Source: Pseudanabaena yagii GIHE-NHR1
Lineage (GTDB): Bacteria; Cyanobacteriota; Cyanobacteriia; Pseudanabaenales; Pseudanabaenaceae
DNA: 64,000 bases
Direction: 5' to 3'
Assembly: GCF_012863495.1 (NCBI RefSeq)
Contig: NZ_JAAVJL010000001.1
Location: 186,001 to 250,000, forward strand
Position numbers and translations under genes: made by a program. Every line of letters starts with the position of its first letter. Position 1 is the stretch's first letter. This document shows, piece by piece, positions 53,979 through 62,840 of the stretch. Under the pieces are notes generated by a model, which saw nothing but the letters and a program-made list of their open reading frames with translations, was not told where the DNA came from and searched no databases.

Positions 53979-56507
53979 ATGAAACAGTCAAAAATCCTCA
54001 AAAAACTACTTACTGCTTCAGAGAGATCCTTTGTAATGATTGATCGAGAGTTTGTAATTACGGACACATCCTATGGTGCGGAGAGATTTTCTGAATTTCC
54101 CTATGAATCTCTATTATCGAAAGACATTCGCCATGTATTTCCAGAAACAATTGGCTTAGAAGAGATATTTCGCAACATTTGGCTCAATCAAGTAACTAGC
54201 TTTGAAATCAAGGGGATTTGCCGTTCTTCCCATAATGCGAATAAGCACCTTTATTTTGATTTTTATATCATTGGCACTAATGAGTTAGAAGAAACAGATA
54301 AAAGCATTATTATCTGTATTGAAGATGTTACGGATATCATGGATAGTTCTCAGGTCTTATTACAGAGGATTAATGAATCTGAGTTGCTTACAAATGCCCT
54401 CAGTAAATCCAAGGAATATATTGATAAGATTATTTCGTCAATGGCAGATGCCTTAATTGTCACTGATGACCAAGGGATGATTAAAACGGTCAATCCTGCG
54501 ACTATCAATTTATTTGGGTATTCACAATCTGAGTTGGTTGGTAGCCCGATGAGCATGTTATTTCATAATGCTCATCAGTTTGAAGCGCTCCAATCACAAT
54601 ATGATAATTCCGAGCGTTCTGATGAGCAAATCACCGTAAGCGATCGCAATTTCTATAACATCGAAGTACTCTGTCTCTCTAAGAATAGAGAAGAGGTCTT
54701 AATTTCTTTCTCTTGCTCAACCATCTTAAATCATCAGCTTGAATATGATATCGAACCAAGTCATCATTTCGTCTATGTTGGTCGAGATATTACCGAAATT
54801 AAGCGCAAAGAACAAGAATTACTAGCTGCCCGACAATTTGCTGAGCAATCGGCTCAAGCCAAAAGCATTTTCCTCGCAAACATGAGTCATGAAATCCGCA
54901 CTCCCATTAATGGAGTATTGGGGATGACTGACTTATTGCTAAGTACAGAACTCGATGATCGTCAACAGGATTTCGTTGATAATATTCGCTTGAGTGGGAA
55001 TCTCTTGCTGAACTTAATTAATCGCATTCTCGATTTATCAAAATTAGAAGAAGGGAAACTAGAGTTAGAAAGCTTATCTTTTCATTTAGAGCAATGTTTA
55101 GAAGAGACTCTAGAAGTATTTGCTCTACAAGCTCACAATAAAGGATTAGAACTCAATGTTATTTTTGAAGATAATTTACCTAATTTTCTCCTAGGAGATA
55201 CCGTGAGATTAAGGCAAATGCTTATGAATCTCATCGGTAATGCCATTAAGTTTACGGATCACGGCGAAGTATTTGTCAAGGTTGAGCGCGATCGCCTCTT
55301 TGAGGAAACCTTAGCTGATACAGACAACAAATTAGCAAGTATTGCTGATAACTATTTGGAACAAACTCCAATTTACTTAAAATTCTCAATTACTGATACA
55401 GGTATTGGCATTAATGAACAAGACTATGACAAATTATTCAAACCTTTTTCGCAAGTCGATGCCACCACAACTCGTCGTTTTGGCGGTACTGGCTTAGGTC
55501 TAGCTATTTGTCGGCAGTTAGCAGATTTGATGCAAGGAGAAATTGGAATATCCACTCCAGAGCAGGGAAGCGGCACTTGTTTTTGGTTTCGAGTTCCTTT
55601 CTATGTTCAGCCGCCAAGTAGTTCAGCCTCAGTGATGGATGGCAGCGAATCTCTCAAGCATAAATCAGTTTTAGTAATTGATGAAAAGCAACATACCCGT
55701 GATGCAATTTGCTATTATCTGAAACATTTTGGTGCAGAGGTCTACGAAGCTATCAATATTGCCAAAGTGAACGCCTATTTAGATGCCGATCAAACGATTG
55801 ATATAGTCCTACTTGATTGGAAATTAACAGATTTTGATGCTACAAAATTAATCCAACAAATTCATACACAATCCAAGTCGAGAAACTTACCATTTATCGC
55901 CATCTTGACCGCTAACCAACAAAGTGAGATCCAGAAAGTTCTTACTCAAGGTTTTCATGGCTATATTACGAAACCCTTTAAAAGACAACGATTGTTGAAA
56001 ACTATATCTGTAGCCTTAGGTATCGATATCCTCTCTACTATTAATGATTGTCCATTACCTAATTCTGCTCAATATAACGGGAAGCCTTGCAAAGATACTT
56101 CTCACATAGAAAATTTAAGTAATTTAAAAATTTTGTTAGCAGAAGATAATATCGTCAATCAAAAAATCATGATGACATACTTATCACAGCTAAATTGCCA
56201 AGCAGATCTGGCTGACAATGGGGAAAAGGTACTGCAATTAGTGATATCCAAGCATTATGACATTATCTTGATGGATTGCCAGATGCCTTTATTAGATGGA
56301 TATGACACCACTCAGGCTATCCGTCAAATGGAAATGGCAAATGAGCTACCGCATCATATTGTGATTTTAGCGATGACTGCGAATGCCTTTAAAGAAGATC
56401 GCGATCGCTGTTTAGCGGTTGGTATGGATGATTACCTCAGTAAACCCATCCGCCGTAAACAACTCCAAGAAATGCTCGAACATTGGATGCTCAAAATTAG
56501 GGCATAA
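53979..56507 (+). CDS. Hybrid histidine kinase with two receivers
   Basis: 842 residues. An N-terminal PAS-like region (RSFVMIDREFVITDTSYGAE), a second PAS (about 155-270, ADALIVTDDQGMIKTVNPAT), a HisKA H-box SMSHEIRTPINGVLGMTDLL (about 308), HATPase with LMNLIGNAIKF, DTGIGI and GTGLGLAICRQL, receiver 1 (about 560-670, VLLDWKLTDF, weaker acidic pocket VIDEK) and receiver 2 (about 715-835, ILLAEDNIVNQ, ILMDCQMPLLDG, YLSKPI). No membrane helix. 94 bases after the GTPase; probably the same transcript. Stop overlaps a palindrome. Confidence 0.92.
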   Translation: MKQSKILKKLLTASERSFVMIDREFVITDTSYGAERFSEFPYESLLSKDIRHVFPETIGLEEIFRNIWLNQVTSFEIKGICRSSHNANKHLYFDFYIIGTNELEETDKSIIICIEDVTDIMDSSQVLLQRINESELLTNALSKSKEYIDKIISSMADALIVTDDQGMIKTVNPATINLFGYSQSELVGSPMSMLFHNAHQFEALQSQYDNSERSDEQITVSDRNFYNIEVLCLSKNREEVLISFSCSTILNHQLEYDIEPSHHFVYVGRDITEIKRKEQELLAARQFAEQSAQAKSIFLANMSHEIRTPINGVLGMTDLLLSTELDDRQQDFVDNIRLSGNLLLNLINRILDLSKLEEGKLELESLSFHLEQCLEETLEVFALQAHNKGLELNVIFEDNLPNFLLGDTVRLRQMLMNLIGNAIKFTDHGEVFVKVERDRLFEETLADTDNKLASIADNYLEQTPIYLKFSITDTGIGINEQDYDKLFKPFSQVDATTTRRFGGTGLGLAICRQLADLMQGEIGISTPEQGSGTCFWFRVPFYVQPPSSSASVMDGSESLKHKSVLVIDEKQHTRDAICYYLKHFGAEVYEAINIAKVNAYLDADQTIDIVLLDWKLTDFDATKLIQQIHTQSKSRNLPFIAILTANQQSEIQKVLTQGFHGYITKPFKRQRLLKTISVALGIDILSTINDCPLPNSAQYNGKPCKDTSHIENLSNLKILLAEDNIVNQKIMMTYLSQLNCQADLADNGEKVLQLVISKHYDIILMDCQMPLLDGYDTTQAIRQMEMANELPHHIVILAMTANAFKEDRDRCLAVGMDDYLSKPIRRKQLQEMLEHWMLKIRA

Positions 56508-56561
56508 AACCCAAAAGATGAGTTGCGGCGCTTCGCGCCGCAACTCATCTTTTGGGTTTTA
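56505..56561. terminator. 27-bp perfect palindrome across kinase stop
   Basis: Arms begin TAAAACCCAAAAGATGAGTT and end GCGGCGC, with a TTC triloop. The TAA stop is its first triplet. It ends the 49.7-56.5 kb unit and shares the AAAACCCAAA base with the palindromes at 10583 and 63209. Confidence 0.7.
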
Positions 56562-56696
56562 GTTTATCCTAGCTATCTCTTTCGTTGCTATAAAAAACAG
56601 AGAATTACTGTTTGTTTTGCGAAAAGTCTCATGTAGTGAGACTTTTATGACAAAATTTATAAGCACAATGTCAAAAAAGTTTTCGTTTAGATAGCC

Positions 56697-57791
56697 ATGC
56701 TCAAAGCTGGGATTGTCGGACTACCCAATGTGGGCAAGTCTACGTTATTTAATGCCCTAGTTGCCAACGCCAAAGCCGAAGCAGCCAACTTTCCCTTTTG
56801 CACGATCGAACCCAACGTTGGCTCGGTGTCCGTCCCTGATGATCGCCTCAAAACCCTCGCTGAAGTTGGTAAGTCCGCGCAAATCATCCCCACCAGAGTC
56901 GAATTTGTCGATATTGCAGGACTGGTCAGAGGTGCTAGTAAGGGTGAAGGTTTAGGAAATCAGTTTTTAGGAAATATTCGAGTTTGCGATGCGATCGTCC
57001 ATGTGGTGCGATGTTTTGAAAACGATGACATCATCCATGTGGAAGCATCAATCGATCCTGCCCGTGATATTGAGATCATCACCCTTGAACTCGCTCTGTC
57101 TGATTTAGCCCAAGTTGAGCGCCGCATTGAGCGCACCCGTAAGGGAGTCCGCAGTAATGACTCTGAAGCAAAAGTCGAAATGGCAGCTTTAGAAAAAGTC
57201 CGCGAAGTCCTTGATGCTGGTAAACCTGCGCGTTTAGCTAATCTTACTGATGAAGAGAAAAATGCAATTTCAGTATTGCAGTTGTTAACGCTCAAGCCAA
57301 CCATTTATGCTGCCAATGTTGCTGAAGATGATTTGGCAACAGGTAATGCTTTTGTCGATAAAGTGAGAGCGATCGCTGATGCGGAAAATGCAGAAGTAAC
57401 CATTGTCTCCGCCCAAGTGGAGGCAGAGTTACTAGAGCTGCCCGAAGAAGAACGTCAAGATTTTCTAGAATCTCTTGGGGTTAAGGAAGGCGGATTAAAA
57501 TCCCTAATTCGAGCTACTTATCATCTCTTAGGTTTACGCACCTATTTCACGGTTGGGCCCAAAGAAGCGCGGGCATGGACAATTCATGCAGGCATGAAAG
57601 CTCCTCAAGCCGCAGGTGTGATTCACTCTGACTTTGAGAAAGCATTCATTCGTGCCGAAACCGTTGCCTTTAAGGATCTTGTAGAATCAGGATCAATGAG
57701 TGCTGCGCGTGCCAAGGGACTACTACGCAGTGAAGGCAAGGAATATGTCGTTCAAGAAGGCGATGTAATTTTATTCCTTACTAGCGCTTAA
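56697..57791 (+). CDS. ychF: Ribosome-binding ATPase YchF
   Basis: 364 residues. G1 [29 protein letters not shown]3 [18 protein letters not shown], coiled-coil middle, C-terminal TGS-like domain with [20 protein letters not shown] and [16 protein letters not shown] end. YchF is an Obg-family ATPase that binds ribosomes and modulates stress responses. The TAA stop overlaps the start of dispersed repeat A. Confidence 0.97.
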   Translation: MLKAGIVGLPNVGKSTLFNALVANAKAEAANFPFCTIEPNVGSVSVPDDRLKTLAEVGKSAQIIPTRVEFVDIAGLVRGASKGEGLGNQFLGNIRVCDAIVHVVRCFENDDIIHVEASIDPARDIEIITLELALSDLAQVERRIERTRKGVRSNDSEAKVEMAALEKVREVLDAGKPARLANLTDEEKNAISVLQLLTLKPTIYAANVAEDDLATGNAFVDKVRAIADAENAEVTIVSAQVEAELLELPEEERQDFLESLGVKEGGLKSLIRATYHLLGLRTYFTVGPKEARAWTIHAGMKAPQAAGVIHSDFEKAFIRAETVAFKDLVESGSMSAARAKGLLRSEGKEYVVQEGDVILFLTSA

Positions 57792-57894
57792 TGCCAATTC
57801 ACGAAAGTGTGACAACACTTTTATGAATTAAAAAACAAACCAAGTAAGGGTTTTCAAAACTAAAAATGGCGTAGCCATTTTTAGTTTTGGTATA
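57791..57894. repeat. Dispersed repeat A, copy 1 (MITE-like)
   Basis: Begins ATGCCAATTCACGAAAGTGT and ends GTTTTGGTATA. It contains the palindrome CAAAACTAAAAATGGC (GTA loop) at 57855-57889. An inverted, about three-quarters identical copy is at 63692-63795. The short ends ATRCCAA / TTGGTAT are inverted repeats. Confidence 0.7.
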
Positions 57895-57922
57895 ACTAGC
57901 TTTATCAAAGGAGTTGAAATCA

Positions 57923-58375
57923 ATGACTCAAGCAATCACTCCGTCAATAACCCTATACGAGCGTGACCTTGACCTATGGTTAGAAACCGCGATCGCCCAG
58001 TTAAAAGCAGGTGATTTTCACAATCTTGATGTTGAAAATTTAATAGAGGAGTTAGAGGGCTTGTCGGGTAGTAACAAACGTGAGGTAGAGACTAGGCTAA
58101 AAAGGCTAATTGAACATATTCTTAAACGTTGCTATGTCAATATGCCTGAATGCTTTAGAGGATGGGAAGTCACGATCATTAATCAACGCGATGAACTCCA
58201 AAAACTTCTTAAGCAATCACCAAGCCTCAAACGTCACTTCTCAAAAATGTTTGATGACTCCTTTGCTACAGCCTTAAAAATAGTACGGACTGAATATCTT
58301 GAAACGGCTTTTCCTGAAACATGGCAATTTAACCGCGATATTGACACGATGTTAAATGTTGATTTTTGGGAATAG
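57923..58375 (+). CDS. DUF29 protein, copy 1
   Basis: 150 residues from ATG 57923 (AAAGGAG upstream). TLYERDLDLWLETAIAQLKA, LDVENLIEELEGLSGSNKRE, LKRLIEHILKRCYVNMPECF and WQFNRDIDTMLNVDFWE are the DUF29 pattern. Function unknown; common and often in tandem in cyanobacteria. A second copy follows 33 bases downstream. Confidence 0.9.
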   Translation: MTQAITPSITLYERDLDLWLETAIAQLKAGDFHNLDVENLIEELEGLSGSNKREVETRLKRLIEHILKRCYVNMPECFRGWEVTIINQRDELQKLLKQSPSLKRHFSKMFDDSFATALKIVRTEYLETAFPETWQFNRDIDTMLNVDFWE

Positions 58376-58408
58376 CGATCGCGCCAATAATAAAGGAGCT
58401 AAATCAAA

Positions 58409-58864
58409 ATGACACAAGCAATCCTTAGTAAATCGCTATATGAGTCGGATTTTCTGCTCTGGACTCAAGACACAGTAGCCAAGCTAAAGGCTAAGGACTT
58501 TGACCATGTGGACTTGGAAAACTTGATAGAGGAAATCGAAAGTTTGGGTAAATCAGAAAAAAAGGAGATTAAAAGCCGACTAACAACCTTGCTAGAACAT
58601 TTGATCAAGCGTATATATGTCGATATGCCCCAAGAGTTCAATGGCTGGGAGCGAACTATCAGAAATCAAAGAACTGAAATTGAGTTCTTACTTGATGACT
58701 CCCCTAGCTTACAAGCTTTGTGGAATGATACCTTCGATATTGCTTTTCGCGCTGCACTGAGAGATGTGAGAAAGGAATATTCCCAAAAAGGATATCAATT
58801 CCCTGATGTATGGCAGTTTGGGCGTGATATCAACACGATGTTAAATGTTGATTTCTGGGAGTAA
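58409..58864 (+). CDS. DUF29 protein, copy 2
   Basis: 151 residues, clearly related to copy 1: LYESDFLLWTQDTVAKLKAK, LENLIEEIESLGKSEKKEIK, GRDINTMLNVDFWE. AAAGGAG at 58392-58398 serves as ribosome site. Its end runs into the palindrome beside the IS982 element. Co-transcribed with copy 1. Confidence 0.9.
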   Translation: MTQAILSKSLYESDFLLWTQDTVAKLKAKDFDHVDLENLIEEIESLGKSEKKEIKSRLTTLLEHLIKRIYVDMPQEFNGWERTIRNQRTEIEFLLDDSPSLQALWNDTFDIAFRAALRDVRKEYSQKGYQFPDVWQFGRDINTMLNVDFWE

Positions 58865-58917
58865 AACTCTAATAGGTAAGATGCAGTGCTTCGCACTGCA
58901 TCTTACCTATTAGAGTT
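58865..58917. repeat. 25-bp perfect palindrome, left flank of IS982
   Basis: Arms begin AACTCTAATAGGTAAGATGC and end AGTGC with a TTC triloop, one base after the DUF29 stop. Its core (58873-58912) is repeated exactly at 59891-59930 beyond the IS. Confidence 0.8.
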
Positions 58918-59890
58918 CGGGTTAAGCAGAAGGAGGTAAAGCCCAATCCATATGGAGAGAAGGCTTTTTAGGTTGATGACAATAAGCAATCAGTCCACAA
59001 ATGACATTGAGCATGGCATTGATGGGACTACGGTGTCGAGAGTGTTCAATCTGGGAAATATTTTTGAGTTGGTCGATGACGGTCTCAATAATTGAACGCT
59101 TGCGACTTAACAACTTGTCAGTTAAGCGCATCAAACGGTTTTTCATCTTGCGCTTGGGTTTTGCAAAAAACTCAATGCCAAAGTTGTCCAATAATTGTGT
59201 TGCCAAAGGTTGAGAAACATAACCTCGATCACCAAACACCTTGCCAAACAATGATTTGAATAATTCAGGAATAGGCTTACGGTCATCGACATTGCCTGGA
59301 GTAATCTGAATGTTTAGTAGCTCACCACAGTCATTAACCACCAGATGCAATTTAAAACCGAAGAACCAGTCCACGGAAGTTTTCCCTCTTTCTGCCATCT
59401 CTTTAAAGACACGGTGTTGTTTTATGCGTCGATTGTGGCAAACATGCAGGCAGGTAGAGTCAACAAAGCTGATACCTGTACATTTGCCAAAACATTGCTT
59501 GAGGTATATGCACAACGGCATCATTGCTGAACCCATAAACTCAACGAACCTGTTATAGCTTAGTAGTTTCGGGAATTCTTTGCGCCAATATTTACAAACA
59601 TGGTCTTGATAAAAGTGTTTGAAATTGCGGTAGTGGTTTTGATGAAAGCTAATCAGAATCGTCATAATTTCACTCAGGCAAAGACATCGTGACCTTTGTC
59701 TTTGCTGTAACCCATTGCTTAACAGTAACTGCCGCCATTTTGGTTCAAATATTTGGCAAAAATCATCGACGTGGCAAAAAAGTTCTTCTAAACTATTAGT
59801 CATGGGAGTTACCTCGCTGAACTTGTTTTACTTATTTTCAGCTTATCGGTTTCTCCCTTTTTTGTCCTTATCCTTATCCCGAACTCACGT
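58913..59890 (-). mobile_element. IS982-family insertion sequence
   Basis: About 978 bp. Ends read GAGTTCGGGTTAAG (left) and, inward from the right, GAGTTCGGGATAAG, so inverted repeats of about 14 bases with one mismatch. No simple 6-9-bp target duplication was seen; instead 40 identical bases (a palindrome core) flank the element on both sides. Confidence 0.85.
58922..59803 (-). CDS. IS982-family transposase
   Basis: 293 residues, intact. [20 protein letters not shown] at the N terminus is typical of IS982. Catalytic acids are likely in [20 protein letters not shown] (D), [19 protein letters not shown] (D) and [20 protein letters not shown] region (E). Uses a DDE mechanism. Confidence 0.93.
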   Translation of the reverse strand: MTNSLEELFCHVDDFCQIFEPKWRQLLLSNGLQQRQRSRCLCLSEIMTILISFHQNHYRNFKHFYQDHVCKYWRKEFPKLLSYNRFVEFMGSAMMPLCIYLKQCFGKCTGISFVDSTCLHVCHNRRIKQHRVFKEMAERGKTSVDWFFGFKLHLVVNDCGELLNIQITPGNVDDRKPIPELFKSLFGKVFGDRGYVSQPLATQLLDNFGIEFFAKPKRKMKNRLMRLTDKLLSRKRSIIETVIDQLKNISQIEHSRHRSPINAMLNVICGLIAYCHQPKKPSLHMDWALPPSA

Positions 59891-59930
59891 TAGGTAAGAT
59901 GCAGTGCTTCGCACTGCATCTTACCTATTA
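59891..59930. repeat. Palindrome core, right flank of IS982
   Basis: Forty bases identical to 58873-58912, 17-bp arms TAGGTAAGATGCAGTGC with a TTC triloop. Confidence 0.85.
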
Positions 59931-59933
59931 AGC

Positions 59934-59965
59934 AAAAAGACCGAGCCAATGGCTCGATCTTTTTG
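59934..59965 (-). terminator. Intrinsic terminator of the mini-gene
   Basis: On the minus strand a stem (AAAAAGATCGAGCC / GGCTCGGTCTTTTT) with a 3-4 nt loop ends in a T run. It lies about 105 bases after the 24-codon gene and would close its transcript at about 260 nt. Confidence 0.75.
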
Positions 59966-60068
59966 TTTCGGAATACTTTAGGATCTTTAGGTCACAGTCA
60001 ACTGCTGGAAGGATCTCAGGCTTACTAGTAAATCAAACTAGCGAACTAGAGATATTTAACTAGATACC

Positions 60069-60143
60069 TTACAGAACAGCCCCAGCGCACAGCTCGGAAA
60101 CCTGAAGACCCATACGTTTACCGTTACTACTATCTGATTGCAT
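60069..60143 (-). CDS. 24-residue mini-protein or leader peptide
   Basis: An ATG at 60143 and TAA at 60069-60071 give 24 residues, starting MQSDSSNGK and ending SELCAGAVL, with one Cys. Seven bases upstream is AGGAGGT in the longer stretch AGGAGGTGATG, a near-perfect match to the 16S anti-Shine-Dalgarno end. A sigma-70 promoter (60229-60257), a 5' UTR of about 80 bases with a TTTCGATGTC/GACATCGAAA dyad (60187-60207) and a terminator frame it. No known family. It could be a tiny protein, a leader peptide or an RNA with an accidental frame. Confidence 0.55.
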   Translation of the reverse strand: MQSDSSNGKRMGLQVSELCAGAVL

Positions 60144-60228
60144 GGGCATCACCTCCTGTTGTCTAAATGTTTATTATCAAACGGGGTTTCGATGTCTGAC
60201 ATCGAAAGGTTTATTCAACCTGATAGCT

Positions 60229-60257
60229 AATATAGCTGACAACTCTAGATTTGACAA
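60229..60257 (-). promoter_or_regulatory. Sigma-70 promoter of mini-gene
   Basis: On the minus strand -35 TTGTCA (60257-60252) and -10 TATATT (60234-60229) with a 17-base spacer. The expected start is near 60222. It lies just after the tyrA stop, so the unit is independent of tyrA. Confidence 0.65.
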
Positions 60258-60288
60258 TATATTCAGCAAAAACAAGCAATGCTCGTTT

Positions 60289-61167
60289 TTATTCCACATA
60301 AAACAGGCGATCGCGTTGAGTATTAGCTAAAAATGCTTCGAGTTTGTCCCATTCTTTGGACTCGATCAAATTGATTACTTGCTGTAAAGATTGCTGATAT
60401 GTATGGAGCGATCGCAATACTGCCGATTGATTGTACTCCGCCATGAGCCTCCCCAGTTCAGGATTGCCACCACCCACACGGCTAGTATCACGGAAACCCG
60501 AACTTGCCAGAGTCTGCGCTAGGTCTAAAACTTTGACATCATCTTCCTGTTGGCAAGCGGCAATTAAACTAGCACTAATCATCACAGGCGCATGGCTAAT
60601 CATCGCTACCGCCCGATCATGCTCTTCTGGACTACATTCAAGGACTTTCATTCCCACTGCTTGCCAAAGCGATCGCACTTTCTCTAAGGCTTCAAGATCT
60701 TCGCTCGGTGTAATTACACAGGGACGATCTTGAAAAAGATTTCTCTCGGCGGCTAAGATGCCTTGAAAAGCTGTGCCTGCCATCGGATGACTACCGATAA
60801 ACCTTTGCCCAAAATCTGCACAAATTTTAGAGGCAGGTTCAACGATCGCTGCCTTCACCGAACCAACATCCGTAAAAATCACATGGTTTGGTAGCTTGGG
60901 CGCGATCGCCGCAATCGTCGGTAATATCGAAGCGATCGGTGTACAGATAACGACTATCTCTGTTTCCGCCAAAACGCGATCGGGAATATTCTCAATATTT
61001 GGATTGGCAATATTTACCGCAGCGATCGCTTCTGCTTGTTTACAGGTTTCAGGATTACGACTGATGCCCCATACATAATTATCTTGTTTAGAGTCTTGAT
61101 TTGCAGCGAGAAGATCTAAACCTAGAGATCCACCAATTAATCCCAGTCCGACTATACCAATTTTCAT
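60289..61167 (-). CDS. tyrA: Prephenate/arogenate dehydrogenase
   Basis: 292 residues from ATG 61167 (MKIGIVGLGLIGGSLGLDLL); a longer frame upstream is rejected because the Rossmann GxGxxG should be near the N terminus. IVVICTPIASILPTI, VIFTDVGSVKAAI, FIGSHPMAGTAFQGILAAE and DLAQTLASSGFRDTSRVGGG are TyrA motifs. It makes tyrosine from arogenate or prephenate with NAD(P). The start lies 10 bases from a palindrome that separates it from rpmB. Confidence 0.95.
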   Translation of the reverse strand: MKIGIVGLGLIGGSLGLDLLAANQDSKQDNYVWGISRNPETCKQAEAIAAVNIANPNIENIPDRVLAETEIVVICTPIASILPTIAAIAPKLPNHVIFTDVGSVKAAIVEPASKICADFGQRFIGSHPMAGTAFQGILAAERNLFQDRPCVITPSEDLEALEKVRSLWQAVGMKVLECSPEEHDRAVAMISHAPVMISASLIAACQQEDDVKVLDLAQTLASSGFRDTSRVGGGNPELGRLMAEYNQSAVLRSLHTYQQSLQQVINLIESKEWDKLEAFLANTQRDRLFYVE

Positions 61168-61177
61168 AGAGGCTCCA

Positions 61178-61212
61178 ATGCGTAAAGGGGTGCTTTGCAC
61201 CCCTTTACGCAT
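61178..61212. terminator. Perfect palindrome between rpmB and tyrA
   Basis: 16-bp arms ATGCGTAAAGGGGTGC with a TTT triloop, one base from the rpmB stop (minus strand). Confidence 0.65.
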
Positions 61213-61213
61213 A

Positions 61214-61450
61214 TTAGAATTTACGGAGATCAAGTCCAGCTTCCTTAGCAAATGCAGCAAGCCCTTTCTTTTGCAAAGTCTTGATTGCTTTGGTAGAAAT
61301 TTGTAATTTTACAAAACGCTTGCCTTCTTCCCACCAAATTCTCTTATCTTGTAAGTTTACGTGTTGTAAGTGCTTATGGCGTTTGTGTGAGAAGGAAATC
61401 GATACGGCATTATTGGCTTTTTTGCCTGTTAGTTGGCATACGCGACTCAT
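61214..61450 (-). CDS. rpmB: Ribosomal protein L28
   Basis: 78 residues. [40 protein letters not shown] and [20 protein letters not shown] are L28 signatures. Part of the large ribosomal subunit. GGAGACTAGTACT upstream of the ATG gives the ribosome site. Confidence 0.97.
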   Translation of the reverse strand: MSRVCQLTGKKANNAVSISFSHKRHKHLQHVNLQDKRIWWEEGKRFVKLQISTKAIKTLQKKGLAAFAKEAGLDLRKF

Positions 61451-61662
61451 AGTACTAGTCTCCTATTTTTTCAGTCCAGCTAACCATATTACAACCTCGA
61501 ACTATTCTTAAGCAATTAATTTTTGAGATTTTCTGCAACGCGCATTAATCTCGCTGAAATTAAAATGATTTTTCAAGGAATGTAGTTAATTCCATGTATC
61601 CAATAAGCCAGCTTATCGATTTGGTTATAATGGTTCAACTTTCGCTTTATATTCTGGTTTAG

Positions 61663-62655
61663 ATGGTTTTACTTCAACAATCGGTAGACAAATGGAATTT
61701 TCAAACTGAAGCAGAGTTAGAAGAATTTATTTGGACTAACTTAGAGGGGATATTTGATCTTTTACCGCTAAAAAGACAGCATCATATCAATGGTCAATAC
61801 TGCGATATTGTTGCAGTCAGTAGAAACCGTCAATTAGTTGTCATTGAACTAAAAAATCAAGAAGATCGTTATGTTGTACAGCAACTAACTCGCTACTATC
61901 ATGCGTTGATAGAAAGTAAGCCCCATGATGACAAAGTTGATTATTCAAAGCCAGTCCGTCTCATAGCTGTCTCTCCATCTTTTCATAGAGACAATCTAAT
62001 TGATCGGCAATACAACACTCTTTCTATAGAATTTTTAACATTTAAAGTTGTTCATGAAGATCTTAAGTTCAATTTTATTTTGCAAAACTCAGAAAACGGT
62101 CAGTTTTCACATTTTGACATTGTTTATAAGCAAGAAGAAGTAAAGCGAATTTTGCCTTCAGTACCAAGAAAACTTTTAAATTGGGCTTTAAGCAATGATG
62201 AAAATATTCAAAAAAGGATCTTAGACATCAGAGAAAAGATTTTAAACTTTGATGAAAGATTAAAAGAGATAAATTCAACATCTTCTGTTCTGTATAGTAA
62301 AACTAAAAATAGCCCATGTGCTGAATTTCGCTTTGATAAAGCAAGCAATTCTTTCCGTCTTTTCCTATGGTTGCCACATCCTAGCCGCAGGCACATGGCT
62401 AGAATGCTTATTTCTACACAAGATTGGCTCTTAGTAAATAGACTAGATTATTGTCCTAAAGGTTTTAGAAAAGGTGACGCATGGGATTGGTCTTACTGGT
62501 CAGATCCTATTGACCTAGTTAAATGGTATCAAAAGGATAGAACTGGTTATGCAGCTAAAGGCTATAAAAAACTTCTTGACAACCCTAGTAAAGCAAATTC
62601 ACTCGATCTAATTATTGAGGTTGCGCTTGACTTGTGGTTAACTAAGATCTCCTAA
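61663..62655 (+). CDS. DUF91/PD-(D/E)XK-like nuclease protein
   Basis: 330 residues. Residues about 15-100 contain a PD-(D/E)XK-like core: QTEAELEEFIWTNLEGIFDL, GQYCDIVAVSRNRQLVVIEL then KNQ (D ... ExK), and VVQQLTRYYHAL. This is close to the DUF91/NucS-type endonuclease domain. The rest (about 170-330) is a different domain with FRLFLWLPHPSRRHMARML and Trp-rich end. The role could be DNA repair or defence; nothing next to it decides this. Confidence 0.75.
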   Translation: MVLLQQSVDKWNFQTEAELEEFIWTNLEGIFDLLPLKRQHHINGQYCDIVAVSRNRQLVVIELKNQEDRYVVQQLTRYYHALIESKPHDDKVDYSKPVRLIAVSPSFHRDNLIDRQYNTLSIEFLTFKVVHEDLKFNFILQNSENGQFSHFDIVYKQEEVKRILPSVPRKLLNWALSNDENIQKRILDIREKILNFDERLKEINSTSSVLYSKTKNSPCAEFRFDKASNSFRLFLWLPHPSRRHMARMLISTQDWLLVNRLDYCPKGFRKGDAWDWSYWSDPIDLVKWYQKDRTGYAAKGYKKLLDNPSKANSLDLIIEVALDLWLTKIS

Positions 62656-62840
62656 CTAGAAGTTATTCAAAAATTACGTCTAATTAAAATCAAATAAAAT
62701 ATCGTTCTATTACTCATACACTATATTAAATGAAATTTTTTAATAAGCTTTCATAAGGTGATTAGTTTGACAGTTTTTATGTAGATTAATCAGGAAAATT
62801 AAGTTTGTAAAGCAAGCAAATTGCACGCACTGTAATACAA

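Noticed and set aside
60147-60160. Plus-strand ATCACCTCCT resembling the 3' end of 16S rRNA
   Set aside because: No other rRNA sequence is around it; it is the complement of the strong Shine-Dalgarno of the mini-gene.
60289-61260. Longer start for TyrA (61260)
   Set aside because: The leader crosses the palindrome and rpmB end; the Rossmann motif belongs at the N terminus.
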